This document shows positions 54,801 to 64,000 of a DNA stretch of 64,000 nt, piece after piece. The translations under genes were made by a program, and so were the position numbers. Every line of letters starts with the position of its first letter. The first letter of the stretch is position 1. The DNA lies in the NCBI GenBank assembly GCA_009731375.1, contig BJOX01000186.1, positions 503,173 through 567,172 of the forward strand, in the 5' to 3' direction. This DNA comes from Paulinella micropora (lineage: Eukaryota > Cercozoa > Imbricatea > Euglyphida). Under the pieces are notes generated by a model. That model ran no database searches. It was given only the letters and a program-made list of their open reading frames with translations, and had not been told where the DNA came from.

Positions 54801-57680
54801 ACAGACGCATCTAAGTTTGCGATTGGGGCTGTATTACAACAAGAGGATGAGGAGAAGAAATTACGCCCAATCATGTTTATTAGTAGGAAGTTGTGTGCGG
54901 CGGAGAGAAACTATTGCACAAGGCAAAGAGAGGCGTTGGCGGTAGTATGGGCCCTCAAGAGGCTCAGAGAGTATTTGTGGGGAGGACCTCAATTTACTGT
55001 CAGAACTGATCATCATAACCTGTTATGGTTGATGAATCATGAACAGACGGGACGGCTGGCGCGGTGGCAAGCGTTCTTGTCTTGTTTCGATTTCACAATG
55101 GTCCATCTACCGGGAGAGCGAAATGTGGTCGCTGATAGCCTCTCTAGGCTAGAGTTTAATTCAGAAGTATCGGCGTTGGTGTCCACGGTGGAGATGGAAG
55201 ACTTGTCCACTGACAAGGTGTATGAGGTCAGCCACATTGAGGCGATGGAGATGGCGAGTGGAGTCCGATATGACCGCACAGGTCTACGGTACAGTCCACA
55301 AGGCCCGGATCACGGGATATGTTGTGAGCTACATACCCAGGAGGACGCTGAGTGGTCCTATGAGGTATATGAGAATGCGAAGGCGAACATAAGAGAGGAA
55401 GAGGAGACGCAGGAAGTTTATGCGGAGCCTCCTCAAGAGCGGAGAAGTGACCTAGACGATGACCCGGAAAGAATCGGGGTACGGCTAGAAGATGGTACTA
55501 TCCATATAGCCTCGCCTACCGCATGGAGGCAACAACAGGCTCAAGATCCGGAGTTTAAAGAACTGATACAGTTATATCAGAACCCGGATGAGCTACGGAT
55601 GACGAAAGCGATCAAAGATCAGATGAAGGAGATGGGATGGAGAGATGGTCTACTGTGGTACAAGGGCCTTCACGGTCGCTATGCGTCACAGCCGGACAAA
55701 TGGACCCTTTGGGTACCGGAGAGTCTGAGACGATTTATATTTGTCGCAGCCCACAATTGCCCACTTTTGGCGCATCCGGGTCGACAACGAACTCATATGT
55801 TCGTAGCGAGGCGATTCTGGTGGAAGAAGATGAAGGAGGAGATAGATCAGGCGGTGGATGCATGCATCCCGTGCAAGATAAACAAAACACCACTGAAGGC
55901 AAATTTCGGCCTGATTGGCGAATTTCCTCTTCATGCGGGGATGTTTGAGTTTATACACATTGATCATGTGGGACCTTTCCCAGAATCGAAGGATGGTTAC
56001 AAATACCTCCTTACGGCTATTGACAGAGCCACCAACTATGTGTGGATCATCCCTGTCAAAGACGTTACCGGCAAGACGACGGCCGAGGCGCTGATCGATA
56101 GGATCATCTCACAGATCGGAGTACCAAGAAAGATATGTTCTGATCGAGGCTCGGACTTTAATAACGAGGTCATCGACAAACTATCTAAGTATTACGGGAT
56201 GAAATGGCAATATGTTACTGCCTATAACCCGCGAGCAAATGGGAAAATCGAGCGGGTACACAGACCCCTCAAAGCCTCGCTAAAGATGTATTGCACGAAG
56301 AAGGAGAATCAAAGAGCATGGGTCGAGGCAGCACCATCATTTGCGTTTGCAATGAACTGTCTACCCTCTACGGCGTTAGGAGGCTCGAAGAGCTCAATCT
56401 CGCCATATCAGTTAGTATATGGGCGTGAGCCTGATATCCCGACTTCGCTCCTTCACCCAAAAGACACTTGGGCGGATGCGGATGAGTTGTTTGGGATGAG
56501 ACTTAGAGTGAAGATGGAGGCGGAACAAATAGTCAGGGCGCATAGAGAGGCGGAGCGCCGAAAGACTGATGCTGAAGGGGTGCGACAAGCGCACTTGGAT
56601 CAGATCAAGTTCCAGGTCGGGGATATTGTACTATTGTACCATCCTCAAGTCCCGAAGGGAGTCAGCTCTAAGCTGTTCACTCACTGGAAAGGACCTTATC
56701 AGATTATGGAACAGACGGGACCTCTGAATTACAAGATCAGGGGTAGAGGGAAGGTGCAAATTGTGAATGTAAGAAGGCTGATTAAGTATGATCCCTTCTT
56801 ACTGGAAGATGAATCCGTTGAGGAGGCGTTAAAACGGATGAAGGATGATTTCAAAGAGGTGCCGCCCATCCACAAGGAGGCTGGCATAGACCAAGACGAT
56901 GCTTATCGGGCACCGATAGCTGAGAAGGAGGAGAGTGAGGTGGACAGCAAGGAGAAGACTGACCGCATAAGCGCGGTGGGGACTCAGTCCAAGTCTCCGC
57001 GAGAGCATAGCGGAAAGAAGGAGAAGATCACAGAGGCGCAGCTAAGGAGAGCGCGGAATGATCTTATCAACGACCAACCGAGGAAGGCGATGAGGTCGAT
57101 GAGATCAAAGGACGTCCACCAGGAGGAGGAGGGGACGGACACTGACCCAAACGCGGGCAACGTTGAGATTGTCCATGAGCGATGGAAGGAAGGCGATGCG
57201 ATAGCAACCATCGCATGGGTGAAAAATGTTTTCTATCTGATGAGACCAGCGGAACAACATGTCGCTGATGACACTCTCTCAGACTTATACTTGATGCGGG
57301 TCGTGGCGGTCCCACGACAGATGCGTGTCACACGGACACTCAAAATATCATCAGCCGCAAAGATAGTACAACCGATACTCCAGTTCTGGAGAAGTATGGA
57401 CCCGGTTGAGGTTCCAAAGGCAAGACATTATCTGCCAGTATATAAAGACGCAAAAAGTCTCGAGACATGGGATGATACAATTACTCCCAGAGACAAGGAT
57501 TACACTGCGTGGACCATTCAGACACTGCCAAGAGGAGTGCTTGATGTCCCTTTTGAATTATCGTTGGGCGGAATCCCTAATAAGATCTGGGACATTCTCG
57601 AACAGTCAAAGTTCGATCTGACTTTTGTTGGTGGTCCTCCACCAGGCAAAGAAATCCGCGCCAGACGACGAAGGCAGTGA
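51867..57680 (+). CDS. pol: Pol polyprotein: protease, reverse transcriptase, RNase H, integrase
   Basis: The frame is the gag frame, entered through UGA-CUG; no ATG lies near its start, which supports read-through. Counting residue 1 at codon 51900, the protease loop is NDTMANINIV (Asp179). RT includes YSVIDLKNGFWQIPL and the catalytic YIDD at 815-818. RNase H follows with DTDASKFAIGAVL and REALAVVWALK. The integrase zinc region starts at His1285 (HNCPLLAHPG...CIPC). The catalytic triad is Asp1355, Asp1415 and Glu1451, a DD35E. A GPY/F module (HWKGPYQI, about 1597) and a 250-residue C-terminal extension follow; no chromodomain was recognised. The reading frame is 5.8 kb with no interruptions, so the element may be recently active. 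It encodes all enzymes for cDNA synthesis and integration. Confidence 0.9.
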   Translation: MEGEEERKEKTVKFNPKVTVLSNAVVQTGPTLPLCENKDVGTQRLQPQGSLIPVHTARLPMITDANRKARLAMEARRPMADVSPRPSKQPRTDSMSTVAAGGEQKDNVCTQVPQDNVAQIVNAPVPQNNKNVNEVKQEEKKEELKNLETRLQNLERKVLVLAANIHRPDALCYTELYCETLKTILKVGNDTMANINIVGRKFFNRYRDWVDGNMKKSTGTLKGVSSRTDITGIITLTFKLKSARVYRMDLYVVPGYHGSILLSYDQLATMGAVIDCAARRVIYGVKRGEENDIDPFNATDSYEAYELSLATDHKKMAIAHEALEVYVHPHVVRPDELSWTDNWESQVCTVTVPTCHWDKKSIDDLIEKRKEEIICVAQRSPSLARFAEGVGTDVHITNGYCFHAKVGEEKREAFVPRRTGRIPDTPPETIKSFITDFWGDEPTWPRSLSEVKKCLRTLFENNKPYTIILPYNEKAIWAQEIRDRLIDHPIPVPSRKQQLVVACRMGTREQSSAYKRKLRDLDKLKLIPQAFTCFDGFYTRKAPLQYARLIDMLVELGKDDEPDTVTYEKTGLDDVSEEDLGLEEDREPLKQHKQMSDEDFQEAARKILEEGVGTEKEKELLKAKLEANKEIFDPPHAGGVKPEDFTAVIYKIPGAEPSPAPRRANLSIHEAKIAEELARQLLNEDFIERSTSSIVSQPRIVPKPGGEWRLTVNYARVNKVLEEERNPLPTLEEGRRVLRNAKFYSVIDLKNGFWQIPLEEKSRWLTAFVVGMEIYQWKVLPMGLKQAPGLFQKAMQKMLSSQYDDLSDGGFMRRRGQKAGEYAFCYIDDIIVYSNTMEEHIDHLSDIFRRIGAFGLKCNLKKCQLAKTSVTYLGYEISHNRVSISKEKREEIMNRPIPKNRTELHSFLAMAQYYSQFIPDWGATRAKVEKMIDFGDFEKWDEEALQAFHALKDLIYKDPKDGGLVLTMPDFTKQFVVDTDASKFAIGAVLQQEDEEKKLRPIMFISRKLCAAERNYCTRQREALAVVWALKRLREYLWGGPQFTVRTDHHNLLWLMNHEQTGRLARWQAFLSCFDFTMVHLPGERNVVADSLSRLEFNSEVSALVSTVEMEDLSTDKVYEVSHIEAMEMASGVRYDRTGLRYSPQGPDHGICCELHTQEDAEWSYEVYENAKANIREEEETQEVYAEPPQERRSDLDDDPERIGVRLEDGTIHIASPTAWRQQQAQDPEFKELIQLYQNPDELRMTKAIKDQMKEMGWRDGLLWYKGLHGRYASQPDKWTLWVPESLRRFIFVAAHNCPLLAHPGRQRTHMFVARRFWWKKMKEEIDQAVDACIPCKINKTPLKANFGLIGEFPLHAGMFEFIHIDHVGPFPESKDGYKYLLTAIDRATNYVWIIPVKDVTGKTTAEALIDRIISQIGVPRKICSDRGSDFNNEVIDKLSKYYGMKWQYVTAYNPRANGKIERVHRPLKASLKMYCTKKENQRAWVEAAPSFAFAMNCLPSTALGGSKSSISPYQLVYGREPDIPTSLLHPKDTWADADELFGMRLRVKMEAEQIVRAHREAERRKTDAEGVRQAHLDQIKFQVGDIVLLYHPQVPKGVSSKLFTHWKGPYQIMEQTGPLNYKIRGRGKVQIVNVRRLIKYDPFLLEDESVEEALKRMKDDFKEVPPIHKEAGIDQDDAYRAPIAEKEESEVDSKEKTDRISAVGTQSKSPREHSGKKEKITEAQLRRARNDLINDQPRKAMRSMRSKDVHQEEEGTDTDPNAGNVEIVHERWKEGDAIATIAWVKNVFYLMRPAEQHVADDTLSDLYLMRVVAVPRQMRVTRTLKISSAAKIVQPILQFWRSMDPVEVPKARHYLPVYKDAKSLETWDDTITPRDKDYTAWTIQTLPRGVLDVPFELSLGGIPNKIWDILEQSKFDLTFVGGPPPGKEIRARRRRQ

Positions 57681-58168
57681 CAAAGAAACTATTTTTCTTT
57701 ATGCGTCTCAAATAAACTGATTGATTGCCCACGGCGTATCATGATTTGATCATGCATCATCAGTTATCAATATGAATATTAAAAAGACTCAGTGATATAA
57801 CTTGGCATTCGATCGCAACATACGAGTGCGAAAGGTCGATCGACGATGATACTACACCGTATACGGGGATCGCTAGTGTATTGAGCGATGGTGTTCCCGG
57901 GTATGACCCTTTCCAAGTCCTGGGATGATGTTCTCGAAAATGAAATGTTCTCTGAAACTTTCATTAAATTATTTTTTACGATAGATTATATACTGTCGTA
58001 CCTGAGCACGGTCAATCTCTACTTGTGTCGGTATATCGCAGGGTCGGGTACATACACCTCGACTTCGGATATAGCTATTAGGACTGGCCCCCTAATACTA
58101 TATCATAGGATATCCGCCTTATACAAGGGTATGTCATTAAAAAAGACAATATACTTACGATCTCCCTG

Positions 58169-58169
<1 letters not shown>
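57681..58169. other. sequence downstream of pol
   Basis: No coding sequence. I searched by eye for a copy of the 48.0-48.9 kb LTR/leader sequence and found only weak, unconvincing similarity near 57855-57880. Confidence 0.5.
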
Positions 58170-58219
<50 letters not shown>

Positions 58220-58276
58220 GTGCTTCTCTGTCAATGGCTGATGCATTTCTGCACATGCGCCTCCATCGTCTCACCC
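58170..58276 (-). mobile_element. SINE 3' fragment, same family as 27311-27701
   Basis: AAT tail (58170-58218), then 58 bp identical to the SINE 3' body, cut by the gap. Confidence 0.75.
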
Positions 58277-59154
58277 NNNNNNNNNNNNNNNNNNNNNNNN
58301 NNNNNNNNNNNNNNNNNNNNNNNNNNNNNNNNNNNNNNNNNNNNNNNNNNNNNNNNNNNNNNNNNNNNNNNNNNNNNNNNNNNNNNNNNNNNNNNNNNNN
58401 NNNNNNNNNNNNNNNNNNNNNNNNNNNNNNNNNNNNNNNNNNNNNNNNNNNNNNNNNNNNNNNNNNNNNNNNNNNNNNNNNNNNNNNNNNNNNNNNNNNN
58501 NNNNNNNNNNNNNNNNNNNNNNNNNNNNNNNNNNNNNNNNNNNNNNNNNNNNNNNNNNNNNNNNNNNNNNNNNNNNNNNNNNNNNNNNNNNNNNNNNNNN
58601 NNNNNNNNNNNNNNNNNNNNNNNNNNNNNNNNNNNNNNNNNNNNNNNNNNNNNNNNNNNNNNNNNNNNNNNNNNNNNNNNNNNNNNNNNNNNNNNNNNNN
58701 NNNNNNNNNNNNNNNNNNNNNNNNNNNNNNNNNNNNNNNNNNNNNNNNNNNNNNNNNNNNNNNNNNNNNNNNNNNNNNNNNNNNNNNNNNNNNNNNNNNN
58801 NNNNNNNNNNNNNNNNNNNNNNNNNNNNNNNNNNNNNNNNNNNNNNNNNNNNNNNNNNNNNNNNNNNNNNNNNNNNNNNNNNNNNNNNNNNNNNNNNNNN
58901 NNNNNNNNNNNNNNNNNNNNNNNNNNNNNNNNNNNNNNNNNNNNNNNNNNNNNNNNNNNNNNNNNNNNNNNNNNNNNNNNNNNNNNNNNNNNNNNNNNNN
59001 NNNNNNNNNNNNNNNNNNNNNNNNNNNNNNNNNNNNNNNNNNNNNNNNNNNNNNNNNNNNNNNNNNNNNNNNNNNNNNNNNNNNNNNNNNNNNNNNNNNN
59101 NNNNNNNNNNNNNNNNNNNNNNNNNNNNNNNNNNNNNNNNNNNNNNNNNNNNNN
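58277..59154. other. assembly gap
   Basis: 878 N, directly after the SINE fragment. The rest of the SINE and possibly an LTR are hidden here. Confidence 0.95.
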
Positions 59155-59817
59155 CAAGCTGTGCGCACAACCCTCCACAACTTTTCAATTCCAGGTGACA
59201 GTAATTTGTTACTATGATTCAACTGCGGACGTCAATGTGCCACCTTGAGTTCAAATGCTATAGTAGTATTAATAATACCATAATTTCAGTGAAATCACAC
59301 ATTTTAATTTGTTTTAGATCTAGATATGAATATTCTTCACTAATTTGAATATCACTATATAATGACTGATATGATACAAATTATTATATATCAAGTTTAT
59401 AATATTTGACAGATTAGGCTATGATAGGATGGACAGATTGAGCGCATTGATAGCACAGTTACTGTTGACAGCTGAGACAAGCGCAGGGTCAAAGTGTATG
59501 TATGTATGGTATGTATGTTATGTATGTATGTATGTATGTATGCAGTAACTCACGGTATGTGTGTATGTATGTCACTAGTAGTAATGTGTATGCATGTATG
59601 TAATGTTGTCACGTATCTTCTGTACGTATGCCACATACATGAAAGTAATATGTATGTATGTATGTATGTATGTACATATGTAGTGCATGTAGTGTATGTA
59701 TGTATGTATAGCGAGTTAATCAAATACGCGTTGGACCACGCTCTCGATCTTCACCTTACCAAACTATTAATATTTGGTCAGACTTTACGTTATTAGATAG
59801 ATTGGATAATCAACACT
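59155..59817. other. AT-rich sequence and ATGT microsatellite
   Basis: No gene in 59155-59490. ATGT repeats with interruptions at 59493-59710. Confidence 0.6.
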
Positions 59818-59964
59818 TCACTAAGCGCCCGCCACAACCCGGGCCCAAACCGGGCCGCCAAAGCTTTGAATTCACAGTTACACATAGAGTGATATGAGTA
59901 AAATAGGTAATTGTTCATGGGGTGGGCCGGTATGACTAAATACATTATTAACAAATTGTCTAAT
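59818..59964 (-). mobile_element. inverted LTR fragment of a second LTR element
   Basis: Its reverse complement matches 60269-60405, from ATTAGACAATTT through ATACCGGCCCACCCC to GGCGCTTAGTGA. The CCGGCCCACCC block is shared with the LTR of the 48-kb element. Confidence 0.7.
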
Positions 59965-59967
59965 TGA

Positions 59968-60268
59968 GTGAGAATGTGCAAGATAAGATAAATGCGATGA
60001 ATGGTGGCATGTATGTTTGATGGGGGATGTGATTATGCTCCGCAGTTTGATGTGTTTGTTGCGTTAGATGAAGAGCAGCTGAGTACAGTAAGCCATAAGA
60101 CACCCACTGAGAATATCAATCATCCGGGAAAATATTGTATAATCACCAATGCCTTGCAAAACACTGAGTATGCTTCAGAGGCGGTGAGAAGGAAGAACAG
60201 AGAAATCAGGAAAAGAGAGAAAAAGTGAAACATGGAAAGTTAGGTAGGGGGAGAGAGTCAGACACTTC
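59968..60268 (+). pseudogene. internally deleted gag fragment
   Basis: GTGCAAGATAAGATAAATGC and the following sequence match 61508-61700; its end (AAAGTTAGGTAGGGG...CACTTCA) matches 61930-61966. It is therefore a gag 3' part with an internal deletion, wedged between the two inverted LTR pieces. Residues include DGGCDYAPQFDVFVALDEEQ, as in the larger copy. Confidence 0.65.
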
Positions 60269-60465
60269 ATTAGACAATTTATTAATAATGTATTTAGTCA
60301 TACCGGCCCACCCCAATGACAATTACTTATCATGTTTTACCTATATCACTCTAAGTGTAACTGTTAATTCAAAGCTTTGGCTGTTTGGGGTGTGGCGCTT
60401 AGTGACGTGTTCGGTATCCTATCTCTCTAATAAAGTGAATTGAATCCGACCCTCTCTTCGTCCAG
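60269..60465 (+). mobile_element. LTR of the second LTR element (direct orientation)
   Basis: The left part is paired with the inverted fragment at 59818-59964. The right limit is put just before the candidate primer binding site. The left limit is uncertain, since sequence before 60269 belongs to gag. Confidence 0.5.
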
Positions 60466-60466
60466 T

Positions 60467-60478
60467 GGGTTATGAGCC
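60467..60478 (+). promoter_or_regulatory. candidate half-tRNA primer binding site
   Basis: GGGTTATGAGCC is the exact complement of GGCTCATAACCC, the anticodon stem-loop of initiator tRNA-Met. Some LTR elements (copia, Ty5) prime from a tRNA-iMet fragment at this place. It sits between the LTR-like block and the gag start at 60759. Confidence 0.45.
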
Positions 60479-60758
60479 TTGCCAGCGCCTAGCTCTGGCA
60501 CTGCAAGCGAGCGGAAGTAGAAGACCATCGCCGACTGGGAGGCGACTGTCAAAAGGGTTGGTGTCATTCCTAAATTGGCACACAAAAAGGGAAGCTTCGG
60601 CAACCCTGTGGCTCTGTGTGAACACATCGTTTGATACCTGTCCGAAGGTCCGTGGGTAGGTGACCGGCTTTGGAGGAAAAGAGGATAGCACACCATCGAG
60701 TCTGCTACAACTACTACTACTACTACAACAAGCTCAAGGAAAAGGACAGTAAGACCTC

Positions 60759-61976
60759 ATGAGTTTTAGCACTCTTAGAGGCACAGACAAGACTCGAGGA
60801 AAAAAAATGATAGCCAAAGGACAATATGATGGGAGAACCCCAGTTAAGACCTTTCAGAGGGAAATAGCTTTGGCATTAGGTGCCAAGGGACTCAAGGGGG
60901 CACTGAAGACCCCTGAAGAACATGTTAAGATGGTTCATGATGATAATGTAAGTGCGTTGCACAGTAAGGGTAAAACAGTCCCCAATTATATGTGGAGGTG
61001 GGGAGAGAGAGCAGGGAAGAAACCAGCGAGAGGAAAAATGTAGGGTCGAGAGAGGAGGAGGAGGAAGCTGAGTTAGACTCAGAGTCAGAATCAGACAAAG
61101 AAAACCTTGCCTCTTATTTTACTGAGACAGTCTGCTTTAGGAGAAGATGTTGGAAAGAGGGAGGAAAAGGGAGGAGAAAAGCAGGTGGAGGCGAGGGGGA
61201 GAGGAAGTAGTCAGCCTTCACCTACTTATTCCACACCAGCAATTACAACAACAACGACGAAGAGCAAGGAGCAAGTAGAGAAAAGAGAGAAGGAAGAAAG
61301 AATGATAGTGGCATACGAGCATAGTTTGGAGCATGAGATGAAAAGGCAGAGAGAGGAAGCTTTTTCGTTTGTGTTTGGCAAGCTAGTGGGTAAAGCCAAG
61401 AGGAGTGTGGCTAACTTGGTGAGAGACACCTCACCAGACTTTGGGCCGAACTTCCAAATTGTGTGGGCAAGACTGACCAAAAGGTTTGGTAAGGTGAGTG
61501 AGGAGGATGTGCAAGATAAGATAAATGCGATGAATGCATGGATATTTGAAAATTGATGGGGGATGTGATTATGCTCCGCAGTTTGATGCCTTTGTTGCGT
61601 TAGATGAAGAAATGAGGGCAGTAGGCCATGAGACACCCAAAAGAACGATGGAAACTATAATCAGTAATGCCTTACAAAACCCTGAGTATGCGTCAGGAGG
61701 GGTGAGAAAGGATTGGGGAGGATGGATGAGCACGCTGAAGATGAATAAGAAGCAGCATGCATGGTCTTTTGAGGAATAGGGGCATGTGTTCTCAACATGT
61801 GAGAAGGAGTGTAGGATGTGTGGGGGTGAGCACCGCCTGCATGAATGCGAAGAGATGAAGAAGACGAAAGAAGAGCCTGGTGAGAAAGAAGAACAGAGAA
61901 GAAAGGAAAAGGGAGAAAAAGGGGGAAAGGGAAAGTTAGGTAGGGGGGGGGGGAGTCAGGCACTTCAGACGTAGAA
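60759..61976 (+). pseudogene. gag of the second LTR element, with frameshifts and stops
   Basis: The ATG at 60759 starts MSFSTLRGTDKTRGKKMIAK. The frame stops at 61043, continues in another frame with an acidic Glu/Ser stretch, and from 61107 reads to IWARLTKRFGK-like helical capsid sequence, ending at 61556. A further frame from 61534 has DGGCDYAPQFDAFVALDEEM and then, after a TAG, GHVFSTCEKECRMCGGEHRL. That is a zinc knuckle, C-x2-C-x3-H-x4-C (61810-61848), one residue shorter than the standard. Sequence becomes basic and ends without pol. The element is dead. Confidence 0.65.
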
Positions 61977-62410
61977 ACAGATGAAGAAGAGGTGATGGGG
62001 CAAAACGCCATAAGAAAGGCGACGAGATTTTTGCGAGGTAGAGCAGGCATGGTCAAGGAGAAGGCCCACATGGGCAAAGTGAAGGTAGTGCAAGAGAGAG
62101 TAGCCTATCGTCAATGTGAGGTGCGAGTGTCAAGTGAGCAACGTTGTTTTGTTTTAAATTAAATATTAATACTCCTCAATATCGATACGCTTGGCATGAA
62201 GTGTAGCGCTTTGGACCAAACCTATTGTTTTAACCTTTATGGAACTTCCCACGTTATATAACACATACGTATATTACAAACAACACATAATAAAAACAAA
62301 CAGCGTATTTTTATCCTATGATCCAACAATAACCAAAACGGTACAACTACTGAGACATTCTCAAAAAAAGAAACTGACATGTATCTGTTCCAACAGGGAT
62401 TGGATCTGCT
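61977..62410. other. 3' sequence of the gag relic and intergenic DNA
   Basis: The first 150 bp still looks gag-like (RKATRFLRGRAGMVKEK in one frame); after 62150 nothing is recognised. Confidence 0.4.
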
Positions 62411-62490
62411 GCTGTTGGGGGTTGTGCAGCGGGTGGGTGGATTGTGCAGTGGGTGGGTGGGTTGTGCAGCGGGTGGGTGGGTGGGCTGCT
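62411..62490. repeat. G-rich minisatellite
   Basis: Three to four copies of a GTTGTGCAGCGGGTGGGTGG-type unit; the GGGTGGG blocks could form G-quadruplexes. Confidence 0.7.
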
Positions 62491-62804
62491 GGCGAAAATT
62501 CCCACGGGAGTTCCGGTCAAAAGTTGTGCTACTTCTAAGAATCGGAAACGGTATGGGTGGCAGGTGTTCGCTGAGGTGTGCACTGCTGACTGCTGTGTTG
62601 GCTGCCAGTACTTCTAACCACAACTGAGTAGAAGTTTGGCAGCGAAAATACATCGCGCTCCAAAACTACACGCTTTTCCGGCTATTATTATTATTATTAT
62701 GGTGGGGCCGGCGCAGCGATAAATGGCCGTAGCCGGCCGTACTCTGCTGCTGGCGCGACTAAGATTGTGCTTTATTCACAACTGTACCTATGTGTAGGCA
62801 TGAT
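62491..62804. other. unassigned sequence
   Basis: A short TAT run at 62683-62700 and a GGCCG-rich stretch at 62703-62740; no gene. Confidence 0.5.
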
Positions 62805-63029
62805 TTGTGTGTATGTATGTATGCATGTATGCATGTATGATGTATGTATGTATGTATGTATGTATGTATTTATGTGTGTATGTATGGACACACAGACAGA
62901 CAGACAGTCAGTCAGAAAGATAGAAAGATAGAAAGATAGACAGAACGAAAGAAAGAAAGAAAGAAAGATAGATAGGTAGATAGATAGATAGATAGATAGA
63001 AAGATAGAAAGAAAGAAAGAAAGAAAAAT

Positions 63030-63064
<35 letters not shown>

Positions 63065-63132
63065 GATAGATAGATAGATAGAGATAGATAGGTAGGTAGG
63101 TAGATAGGTAGGTAGGTAGGTAGGTAGGTAGG

Positions 63133-63179
<47 letters not shown>

Positions 63180-63365
63180 CTACCAGGTGTTTCGCAAACA
63201 GAGCGCTCCAGGTAGGTAGGTAGGTAGGTAGGTAGGTAGGTAGATAGATAGATATATAGATAGATAGATAGATAGATAGATAGGTAGATAAATAGATAAA
63301 TAGATAGATAAATAAATAAATAGATAAATAAATAAATAGATAGATAGATAGATAGATAGATAGAT
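62805..63365. repeat. ATGT, GAAA, GATA and GGTA microsatellites
   Basis: Consecutive tetranucleotide blocks, interrupted at 63180-63208 by CAGGTGTTTCGCAAACAGAG. Confidence 0.95.
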
Positions 63366-63907
63366 GAAATATCGACTAATGTCAGAAAAAAGGAGCTTCT
63401 GATTTCGTCAACCAGGAAGTCTGTGGGTAAAGTATTAACCCGATGCCCAGCTAAGCCGTGATGTTTGCACGGAAGGGACTGATACAGGCGATACCAAAGC
63501 TCCCTAGTACCAGACGGGGCCAGGGCTCGTTCCATAAGCGCCCCTTGCAGAACGAGCTCCCACCTCCATTACAGAGGGCCCAGTAAGCAGATGGAGTTTC
63601 GAGACTGTTCGACAGTCTAGTATAAACCGACAGAGCACTGTGGGTTTTATTCCGGGCTCAACAAGCGAGAAAGGGCACCCTGAGAGAACAGGATTGTGCT
63701 TCCCGTCGCTATTTCGGCATGTGACTTATAGGCGTATGGCTAGGCACACAAAAGGCACCCCACCACGGGCCCAGCACACCCATACCATCCCCTAATTCTC
63801 TGTCTGTCGACAGATGGCACCCATTTCAAAAAAATCAAGCCCAAGAGAGGGTCAGTGACACCTCAAGTGGCCTTGGTTCATTCCGTAGAGTAAGTGATAA
63901 GATCAAC

Positions 63908-63910
<3 letters not shown>
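63366..63910. repeat. probable dispersed repeat between GATA tracts
   Basis: No coding sequence. It lies between two GATA tracts, each followed by the same CCAGGTGTTTCGCAAACA block (63182 and 63943), so it may be a retroposed repeat with a GATA tail. Confidence 0.4.
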
Positions 63911-63941
<31 letters not shown>

Positions 63942-64000
63942 CCAGGTGTTTCGCAAACATAGTGCTCCTGCAGCCAGCTGTAATGTGTACCTACACATAC

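Larger units (their letters stand above)
48063..57682 (+). mobile_element. Ty3/gypsy LTR retrotransposon, coding-intact
   Basis: The order is LTR-like sequence with a TATATAAT box (48075-48082), a long leader, gag, a UGA codon, then pol with protease, RT, RNase H and integrase. The left boundary is set by similarity to the LTR relic at 40182-40266; the true LTR may begin further left, near 47.8 kb. A matching 3' LTR was not found before the SINE and the gap at 58277, so it may be lost, diverged or in the gap. Confidence 0.8.

Noticed and set aside
56690-57680. Chromodomain at the end of pol
   Set aside because: The C-terminal extension after the GPY/F module lacks the aromatic cage pattern I would expect.
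57681-58276. 3' LTR of the intact gypsy element
   Set aside because: No convincing match to the 47.8-48.9 kb sequence was found by eye; it may lie in the gap at 58277-59154.
60438-60530. tRNA-Met gene on the minus strand
   Set aside because: A CAT anticodon-like loop is present, but there is no acceptor stem and the T-arm is poor; a primer binding site is the simpler reading.
63400-63520. Second tRNA-derived SINE head on the minus strand (TTAGCTGGGCATCGGG, GGTTGACGAAATC)
   Set aside because: The B-box match is too weak to claim; it is left as an unclassified dispersed repeat.

Overview
The window looks like a piece of a repeat-rich genome of a single-celled eukaryote (alga or other protist; species not determinable from the sequence). 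Signs of a eukaryotic chromosome are a probable intron-containing transporter gene, a tRNA-derived SINE, Ty3/gypsy LTR retrotransposons, satellite arrays and very long microsatellites. Ten runs of N interrupt it, most of them at homopolymers or simple repeats.

Region 1 (1-7664) is a compact, intron-free gene block of viral type. It has a RuvC-like Holliday-junction resolvase running off the left edge, two fibre or surface proteins, a penton/minor-capsid-like protein, a two-helix SLATT-like membrane protein, a complete class I ribonucleotide reductase small subunit, a coiled-coil protein and a small Cys protein. Short or overlapping spacers, T/A runs between genes and two convergent overlaps suggest a nucleocytoplasmic large DNA virus or a relative, endogenised or recently integrated. 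No major capsid protein, packaging ATPase or DNA polymerase is in view. There is no sequence gap between the last of these genes and the first eukaryotic-type repeats.

Region 2 (7965-23380) is built of repeats. An array of about 55-bp hairpins lies downstream of a gene for a basic, repeat-containing protein with a papain-like C-terminal domain (9557-11152). The gene and hairpins are duplicated at 19582-22528, where the gene is frameshifted. Between the copies are a 190-bp satellite, dispersed repeats, an LRR exon fragment, an unrecognised gene truncated by a gap (17411-18182), and simple repeats. A 215-bp foldback element sits in a CATA microsatellite after the second copy.

Region 3 (23811-41784) holds an MFS transporter gene with a very short candidate intron, a tRNA-SINE with an AAT-type tail, a heavily frameshifted minus-strand Ty3/gypsy relic (about 28.9-37.8 kb), an LTR relic and one possible nuclear-protein gene.

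Region 4 (42400-47760) is almost entirely microsatellite DNA, with one short ORF encoding a signal anchor and a polyQ stretch.

Region 5 (47.8-62.2 kb) contains a coding-intact Ty3/gypsy element whose gag and pol share one frame separated by a single UGA, followed by a second, degraded LTR element with inverted LTR pieces and a candidate half-tRNA primer binding site. The right end is GATA/GGTA microsatellite with a dispersed repeat.
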